Below, in pieces: positions 56,839 through 64,000 of a stretch of 64,000 nucleotides of DNA. Position numbers and translations under genes: made by a program. Source of the DNA: Trichoplax adhaerens (taxonomy: Eukaryota > Placozoa > Uniplacotomia > Trichoplacea > Trichoplacidae). A model generated the notes under the pieces. It worked only from the letters and a program-made list of their open reading frames with translations, did not search any database and was not told the DNA's origin. Every line of letters begins with the position of its first letter. Position 1 is the first letter of the stretch. The stretch is taken from the NCBI RefSeq assembly GCF_000150275.1, contig NW_002060964.1:62001-126000 (forward strand), given 5' to 3'.

Positions 56839-58977
56839 TTATTGACCAATTTCAATCCTTTCGTTACAATTGACACGTTTATCAATTTCGAGTTGTGCTG
56901 CTGCTACCTGATTTTTAATCTGTTTGACCTTTAACAGTACACCCTCTGACGGTAATTAGTAAAAGAAATTTAGACAATCAATTGAAACTAATAAATTTTC
57001 GGATTTATTTTAAGTAAAAGTTATATCAGTGATAATATATCAGTACTAAAAGAAACCTACCGGCTCTTGTAATAGCTTCTACAAGTTGTTGGCGAGCCTG
57101 TGCATTTTCTTCTTGTAATCTTTCGATCGCTTTTTCCTACATAGATAAATCATAACAATGACGCATGAGTAAAGAAAATTAAGAAATGCAGTTTACATTC
57201 AGTCAAGTAAGAAAATACATTATCAGTTTTAGAAGAAAAGTTATTATTTTATTCTTTGAAATTATCCATTTTAATTTTAATGATGGTTACTCTCCGTAGT
57301 ATTTCGGTTACAATGTAGTAGACTACTTGTGCCATTCATTGTGAAAAACCCTAAGCGCTTAGTTCCAATTATTAAATTACGAAATGGATTTTTAAGTTTA
57401 TAGTCATAATCATTGTCATATTCAACTCTATCTTTGTTTGATATTGGTATCAACTTCTGCTAGCTGACGACAACTTGATTTTAGCAGTGCTTTTGTATAT
57501 ATATATATATATGACGGTTATGATTTGACGCATCAGAGTGTTACAGATGTTTTTACATGGAATTGGATTACATTATGTAACAGTCGATGAAGAGGATATC
57601 ATTTTCGTTGCTATTCTGGCTCTGTCCTGCTTTATACGTATTTGGTTGAAATTTGTTTAACCATTATTCATTAGTAATAGTGGACGTAGAGTAAATGACG
57701 GCTTTAGATGCGGCCTGTCCTGTCTAAATCAGTAACATCAACGAATGCTTGCAATGCAAATACCTGATTTTGTTGCGAGACACGAATATCGGGTAAGGAA
57801 GTAATAATGTAGTCGATATCTTGAGCGGTCCGAGTAATCAAGGTAGCAAAAACGTCTAAATTGTCTATCGTTATAGCAAGAAAGAATGTTTTAGTTGAAG
57901 GTCAAGTTGAACTTCATATATCTACACTCTTCTAGGTAGATTAAATATACTTTGTGTCATTTCATGACAGGAATTACAGTATTGGCATTAATCATACTGC
58001 TTTTAAATGATTCTTTATCATGATACATTACTTCTTTTACTTCGTAATTAATTTTTTATACGCAACTGTGGTACTGTATGGCAGGAATTTTAATAATGAG
58101 TGCAGATAGGTAGCACAACTTACTTTCTACATTTTCACCATTCGTAGTCGGATTGTGAACGGCTAGATAGGATACCGTGTTTGAATAGAGAATTTGGTTA
58201 GTTTGCATCCATTGAATACTTAATAAGCCTATAAGCATAGTCTAGAAATTCATGAAAGTATTTTATACGCATACAGTCATCGACGATCAAAAAGACAGTT
58301 TGTAGAAACAGTTGGGTTAGTCGACGTCTGGTAAATTCTTAATCACTTCATATAGTACTGAAGGCATACAGTAGATATCATATAGGCTGTTGGTCGGATG
58401 ATTCAACATCCCTGGAAGTATTCTATACTATTCATTATCAAAATCACTTTTGCATTCTAGGGTTATATTAAGTAAGAATCATCATCAATCCATTTTGTAT
58501 GATACGCAGTATGCACAACTGTCTATTGTATAGCCAACTCAAGTAGTCAGAGTAAGGCTATACTTATTTTATGGTCAGACTAAAAGTAGAAACGCTTCTA
58601 GCTTAGCTATGAAATACCAGTCGATAGTTACTATAGGGTTGAATATGATACACGTATACTCTATAGAGCCTACTTATGGATTTATTCGTGGAGATATAGT
58701 ACTACTCAACTGACTATATCCTACCTCGGTCGTGGCTTTCAAATTCATCAAAATAACTTAACGGCGCCGATTGTTGTAGAACTCCAACGCTGTCGCAAAG
58801 ATGTTGAGCTAGCTGTTATAATTATGCATAGTATACAGAAATAAAAGGTAGAATTAAAGCTAAAATGATTTACAAGATAACTTGATGAATATTGTTCAAT
58901 CTACTTGCATGGATCAATCAATCTAATCAACTTACTTGGTTGACAGCGTCTTGTAACTGCGATAATCTGTCCGCCAT
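56839..58977 (-). CDS. MED21: Mediator complex subunit 21
   Basis: Small coiled-coil subunit of the Mediator middle module; it pairs with MED7 and bridges regulators to RNA polymerase II. Six exons: 58936-58977, 58725-58812, 58124-58228, 57764-57864, 57061-57136, 56839-56945, giving 172 aa (human 144). The N-terminus MADRLSQLQDAVNQLAQHLC and the block FATLITRTAQDIDYIITSLP are strongly diagnostic. The C-terminal half is a long helix (EKAIERLQEENAQARQQL, VKQIKNQVAAAQLEIDKR). The third exon (HNPTTNGENVE region) is longer than in vertebrates. A tandem AG at the exon 2 acceptor (58813/58809) could shift the start, but only the first keeps phase. Intron 4 contains an (AT)n run near 57495-57512. The gene starts head to head with MMAB, 355 bp apart. 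Confidence 0.94.
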
Positions 58978-59332
58978 GTTGGTATGTTACTGTCAATCAA
59001 TTGTAGTCCAGGCATGCGTGCAAGTGGTCCAGTCTACAGTACTTTATACACTACCAGAGTTATAGTATGGAAACCGGACGCGGAGCCGTACAACACAGTA
59101 CAGTATGGTACACTGTATACTGATTATGACCATGAGCATTGCGGGTACAGTGTACAGTACGCTGTACTGTAGGTGGAAAGGCGAGCGTGGTTCTGGATAA
59201 TGCCATTGTTTTACTACAGTAGCAAGTGACAATACTACAGTATCTAAGGGTACTGTACACTGTACAGTTGTTGTACTGTACAGTAGAGTACAGGACACCA
59301 CTTGATTTAGGCCTTTCAAGGTCAACAACAAA
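58978..59332. promoter_or_regulatory. Divergent promoter interval MED21 / MMAB
   Basis: Only 355 bp separate the two start codons, and most of the 59035-59292 part is GTACAGT, CAGTACTG, GTACACTGTAC and CTGTACTGTAG words. The short ORFs reported from both strands here simply translate these palindromes. Confidence 0.6.
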
Positions 59333-61777
59333 ATGGCTCAATTTTTAAAGGTAGTTGCCTTGAGACGTTTACCAGGACTCTATCCTAGCGTTAGGCTAGT
59401 ACATGCATCCAGGTAGAGTTGTCACTTAGTTTGCATAGTAATGAATAAATTGTAATGGGTTAGCCATAACTATACAATCGATTTAATTTTGATGATGGAA
59501 TTGTTCAAACATGATTTATTAATCCTTTTGTGCAGAATGATGAGGAAAATGATAGATTGAATGATAATTACAATTCATTGCATAAGTTCTAATTGAATAT
59601 CGAAAAAAGTTAGCCATACCTTTAAGGTCATATTTTATCATTTCTTTTGTAGTGCCTTAATGAAAATGAAAATTTACACCAAAACTGGCGATAAAGGTAT
59701 ACAGTACTACGCGTATGACATGTAATGTTTGTTGATAGCGATAGACGAATGATGGCGTAATACTAATTGTTGTACAGTACAGTATTGGATTTCGCTTCTT
59801 GCAATGACAAAATTTCAACGTATTTTATTGAATTGAATTGAATTAAACTGTTGAGACTGCATCGGTATCACTAGTTGTAGCCAATCAATTTCAAGTGTTG
59901 CTTTCAAGAATATTGCTATTGGATGATGCACACCGACATTTGCGTTTGACTAGTATATTGCAATCGTAAGACTATCCTAATTTAAGCAATTGCTATTTCG
60001 CATTCGTTGAACAGGCAAATCGAGCTTATTTACTGGTGAAAGGCGACTAAAAGATGATACTATATTTGAAGCTTTGGGAACAAATGATGAGCTGTCATCA
60101 GCAATAGGGTAAATCAATCATACTACTGTACTATTCCCAAGATTTGATTCTATCTGCAAAGCTATATCGTTCGTAAAATATGGTCTTAATTTTATGGTTT
60201 AATCTTTCAATATCTAAATATACTAAAAGGTGATCGCTAAAGTAGCTTGTTTCATTTTTCTAACTTATTATATTACACTCTAAATTAATGTAGGCTAGCT
60301 AGAGAATTTTGCTTGCAGGCTGGACAGAACTTTGTCGACAAGCTAGAACAAGTATTTCATATCTTAATGATGTATATCTAGTAAAATATTGATACAACAC
60401 GTTACTACTGTTTTCTGACTTGATAAAGTGATTATACTGTATTGGAACTGTGTTTCCGTCTGCTATTTTTATGAGTTATACGTATAATATACTTCGTTAC
60501 AATTTCTACGTTTAAGATTTTAATATTTACTATACCACTATTTATCCACTTCAAACGGTAAAATTACGCACAATTCGTATTATACTGTAGATTCAATGTC
60601 GCTTGCAGGACATCGGATCGAACATTGCTACACCGCGTATTCAAGCTGATGAGGATAAATTAGGTTCTCCTATAGTAATAAATCTATAAAAATGTAGTAA
60701 GACATTATTTATTTGCATTGGAACATGCTGTCGTTTCCACTAGGCGTTCAACCTAACATGGCTTAAGGATACGACAATGTTAATGTTTATTATTTTAAAC
60801 TAATTAATATATACGCGTATCATCCAGGCAGCATTTAACGAAATTAATTTTTTATTTATCTAGTTCGAACAGAATTTAGTTCATCTAATGTCCAACAATT
60901 GGAATTATGGATTGATGAAATGGATGAACAATTACCACCATTAAAAAATTTTATCTTACCGGTGCGTATATTCATAAGCAACAAGATATTCAATAGAGTG
61001 TTTCAATGCTATCTCGTGAATGCTAGCAATACTGAAATATTTGAAGGTGAATTTTGTTCAAAATTACCAATTCTTTTCGTTCGCAGTCTGGTGGATTATC
61101 AAGCAGCTCTTTGCATGTGGCGAGATCAATTTGTCGTCGAGCCGAAAGAAGGTACTGTTATGCTATTACATCTTATGTAATACCTAAATTCAAATCAGGT
61201 GCAATTCAATATACAGTATTGTATTAGATACTAATAGAATATCATCATAATATCCTATAACTTGACCAGTATCCCTAGGGGATACAGCTGATCTATTTAT
61301 TTTCACTGCAACTATCGTCAATGTAGGGTTGTACCACTTGTTCGTGAAAATGCTGTTGACCCTGATGTTGCAAAATACTTAAACAGGTTCACAAATTGCT
61401 TCTTGTCGAAAAATGTTCCTTCACGAATATATTACTTGCGTCCTTTATACAACACTCGTTACAGTAGAAATTGATCCGAAATTCTTACACTAATCTAATT
61501 GTAACGTATTCGCGCACTCGATAGACTTGGCTATATTCTGATTTCTACTAGAAGTACAGATTAATTAATTTATTTCAATCGCATATGACTACGCTATCTT
61601 GCTAATTCTATTGAAAATACCAGTAAATCTAGCGAAACAATTTCGAAGTTGTTAATTGTCATGCTTTCTAATCATTTGAATCCATTAAGGCTCAGCGACT
61701 TTCTATTCACTGCTGCCCGCTATTCCGCCATGAAGGAAGGCCGTAGCGAAGTTATCTATAGAAAAAGCGATCAGTAA
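59333..61777 (+). CDS. MMAB: Cob(I)alamin adenosyltransferase, mitochondrial
   Basis: Transfers the adenosyl group of ATP to cob(I)alamin, making the cofactor of methylmalonyl-CoA mutase. Nine exons: 59333-59412, 59653-59696, 60015-60108, 60294-60351, 60591-60663, 60864-60961, 61087-61151, 61327-61386, 61690-61777, giving 219 aa (human 250). Residues 1-27 (basic, no acids: [18 protein letters not shown]) look like a mitochondrial presequence. The PduO-type ATP site follows: [48 protein letters not shown] and the C-terminal [11 protein letters not shown]. The final codons and the stop lie inside a recent 93-bp tandem duplication. The 3' end faces clathrin heavy chain. Confidence 0.96.
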
Positions 61778-61947
61778 AAAGGTGTAAAGCTGCCTGTTGT
61801 TTTATTAATACTCAAAATAAGTTGTAAATTCTTTACAGTGTTAAAATTTAAATGAAAAAGCGACCAGTAAAGTGGTGCAAAGCTGCCTGTTGTTTTATTA
61901 ATACTCAAAATAACTTATAAATTCTTTTACAATGCTAAAACTCAAAT
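61761..61947 (+). repeat. 93-bp tandem duplication over the MMAB stop codon
   Basis: 61761-61853 is repeated at 61854-61947. Both copies start GAAAAAGCGA.CAGTAAA and share GCTGCCTGTTGTTTTATTAA and the following AATACTCAAAATAA. The first copy contains the last coding codons and TAA of MMAB; the second lies in the 3' UTR and carries a decayed copy of the same coding end, including an in-frame CAG-TAA. Confidence 0.92.
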
Positions 61948-63048
61948 GCTATCCTATAAAAGTTTTCTTGCTATAATTTCTTGATAAATGAAATGAATAT
62001 ATACGTATACATCTAGTCCAATTTTTGCGTTCCAAGACTTTGCGCTCACATTGTATAGCTTTAGCATTTATATAGTACAGCATTCTGAATTTTGAAATAA
62101 AATACCTAACTTTCTCTTGTATCGTGCCAATATATATGAACGTGACCGTAGGCGAAATCGGTCATTTTGCAAATGAGAATACAACTTATATGATAGACAG
62201 GCGCTCGCCGCGGAAATTTACTTGTTATATCATGCGCCACTGTTAAAAGGTGCAGGAGAGCTGTTAACGATACTGTTGTGGTACTGTAGCACATCAATTA
62301 ACGTTCCGTTAGAAGCCTTACGGAAGATTTTGTTGGATATCCGAAATCGCTTTATTAACGAATCTCAACTGCTACGGTAACGGAAGTAGTGTGGTCACTG
62401 CCTATAATTATCCATGCTGGGTGTATAACCCTAACCCTAGCGATACTTGTTTATCAATACTGGATGTGTGATAAAGGACAATTTCCGAGGTATTACGATA
62501 CTACAAAATGCGGTACTGTACAGTATATTCAAATTCAACGATTTAACAATCGCGCAAGTTAATCAGTTCAGACATATGCAAAATACAGCACTATATATTA
62601 AAAGCAAATCTATTCATTTATTAATTTTTACCAATGGAAACTAATTTTAATATCACCATTAAAAGGATTTAAACCACAACAACAGACGGGTAATGTATAT
62701 ATGATACTGACTGCATTCCAGTATGAAACGTGTACATATTTGCTTCTGGTATAACAACTGACTACAGTTAACATCAACAGCCAAATTAAAGAATACTAAA
62801 AATTTACTAGGTGATTGTCGTACGACAATGGTCTTTACTACAATACAAAAACAAATGTTAGAATTCACAGTAAATTCTCTTCGGCATCAAAGGATGTGCG
62901 TAGCAAGCAACGTTATTTAATCTACTAAAAATATTTGATAATTCTATCAGCTTTCGGTAGATGTAAAGACTGCGTACTGTATCTTTTATCATAATTCTAA
63001 TTACAACTGCTGTATAATACTCTGATAAATTCATTTCTATCAATCGTT
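61948..63048. other. Convergent intergenic region MMAB / CLTC
   Basis: 1.1 kb with no exon recognised. It includes one GTACTGTACAG word (62513-62523) and a two-unit CCCTAA motif near 62429-62440, too short to mean a telomeric tract. Confidence 0.5.
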
Positions 63049-64000
63049 CTACATTGAATTGAAGCCTCCACCATATCCTGCTCCGAAAGGTGGCTGAGGC
63101 TGTGGTTGCATATTCATCATCATGCCAGGGGCAGAGCCCATTCCACCCATCATTTGCTGCGGTGGTTGAGGTGCAGGTGCTATTCCCATACCAGGTGCAG
63201 GTGGCATTCCCATACCAGGTCCAGCAGTAATCATCAATTGTTTATCTACAAGAGTATGCATATTCTTAATTAAAATTTCAAATACTAGCCAGCTAATTTA
63301 ATAAGATACATAGCATTACATTCAGTATTACTTACCAAACACAATAGGCTGTGTATCGCTAGTGGATTCCTCTACTACTTTACGCTCTTCCTCAGAAAGC
63401 GCCAATTTATCAACCTGCGATAGTAGGATATTCAATCATTTATCATCATAGGTATGCGCGCTCCTCGTACACCTATCTATATTCTTAGACTATTGACCTA
63501 CCTTTGAAATATATTCACGCATTACTTGAATTAAAAATGGCATAGCATAATCAAGTAAATTATGCCTCCAGGATAATTCTAATATAACGTCAGGGCGGAG
63601 TAAATCATAGCAAACAAACAAACAAGATGCAAAACATTCCTGATAGTCATTTTCCAAAAACCAAGCGATGAGGCTTTCTGCCAGCTCCTGCTTACGCGAA
63701 TCTGATGTATATTGCATCGCGTCCTGAAAAATATAATATTTTAACAATTTAGGAGCTAATCGTGCAATTGGTCAAAGCAACAATACATATCCATCCCAAA
63801 CGACTAATTCACAAACCTTGAACAATTTATCTTTCTTGCACAATTCAACAGACTGACTCCATCTGTTGTTGCCTTTGTAAAGATACGCAGCAATTCTTCG
63901 GAACTCAAGAAGTTCATGTTTTTCTAATTGTTGAGCTAAGGCAACATTGTCCAAATTATCGTACGCATCGATAGATGTACGTAAACCGTTATAATCTTCT
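63049..64000 (-). CDS. CLTC: Clathrin heavy chain, C-terminal part
   Basis: Triskelion-forming heavy chain of clathrin coats. The last four exons are present: 63817 to the window end, 63502-63723, 63336-63414, 63049-63245, covering about 226 residues. The first runs past position 64000, so the gene continues outside. The end of heavy-chain repeat 7 and the trimerization region are clear: [52 protein letters not shown] and [17 protein letters not shown]. The tail keeps QLMIT, matching the QLMLT motif that binds Hsc70 during uncoating. A Pro/Gly/Met-rich tail follows and ends GGGFNSM, more repetitive than the vertebrate tail. Confidence 0.97.

Noticed and set aside
58984-59341. Three overlapping frames on both strands between MED21 and MMAB
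   Set aside because: They translate GTAC palindromes and give Tyr/Thr/Val/Cys-rich low-complexity peptides.
62424-62441. Telomere-like CCCTAA units
   Set aside because: Only two units; too short for an interstitial telomeric tract.

Overview
The window reads as nuclear DNA of an early-branching animal, most likely a placozoan (Trichoplax or a relative). Three things point there. The DNA is AT-rich. The genes are intron-dense, with mostly short GT-AG introns. The encoded proteins are typical of animals: a ciliary B9 protein, an NCoR/SMRT corepressor with two SANT domains, SGF29, MED21, malectin, a TLCD3-type TLC protein and clathrin heavy chain. The placozoan assignment is inferred from style and content, not from a marker search.

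Eleven protein-coding genes could be rebuilt exon by exon. Reading frame and splice phase close in all of them, apart from the two ends cut by the window. In order they are: MKS1 (+, 3' part, 2-2606); a short-chain dehydrogenase (-, 3623-5416); NCoR/SMRT (-, 6849-13335, 21 exons, 1074 aa); HPD (+, 15798-19469); SGF29 (-, 21094-23988); TLCD3 (+, 24665-27288); malectin (-, 27371-30052); CCT6 (+, 31197-35669, 18 exons, 531 aa); MED21 (-, 56839-58977); MMAB (+, 59333-61777); and clathrin heavy chain (-, 63049 to the window end, C-terminal part).

The genes form head-to-head pairs: NCoR/HPD, SGF29/TLCD3, malectin/CCT6 and MED21/MMAB. Neighbouring pairs meet tail to tail. All four head-to-head intervals carry dense runs of a short palindromic vocabulary built from GTAC, CAGTACTG and TACTGTAC. 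Two of them also hold 210-233 bp direct duplications, and one holds a perfect 17-bp hairpin. These words are rare elsewhere, so they look linked to gene starts.

From about 35.7 to 56.8 kb lies a 21-kb AT-rich stretch with no recognisable gene. It holds a degenerate ~88-bp tandem array (about 46.5-47.2 kb), a ~210-bp degenerate repeat (about 52.1-52.5 kb), a pair of palindromes near 36.4 kb, and minus-strand segments that look like exons of unrecognised, possibly secreted or membrane, proteins (37.8-38.4, 42.6-42.8 and 43.3-43.5 kb). Those segments are the best candidates for undescribed genes here, but they remain hypotheses.

The genes do not form one pathway. Themes are chromatin and transcription (NCoR, SGF29, MED21), ER and membrane biology (malectin, TLCD3, clathrin), protein folding (CCT6), mitochondrial cobalamin and tyrosine metabolism (MMAB, HPD), and cilia (MKS1).
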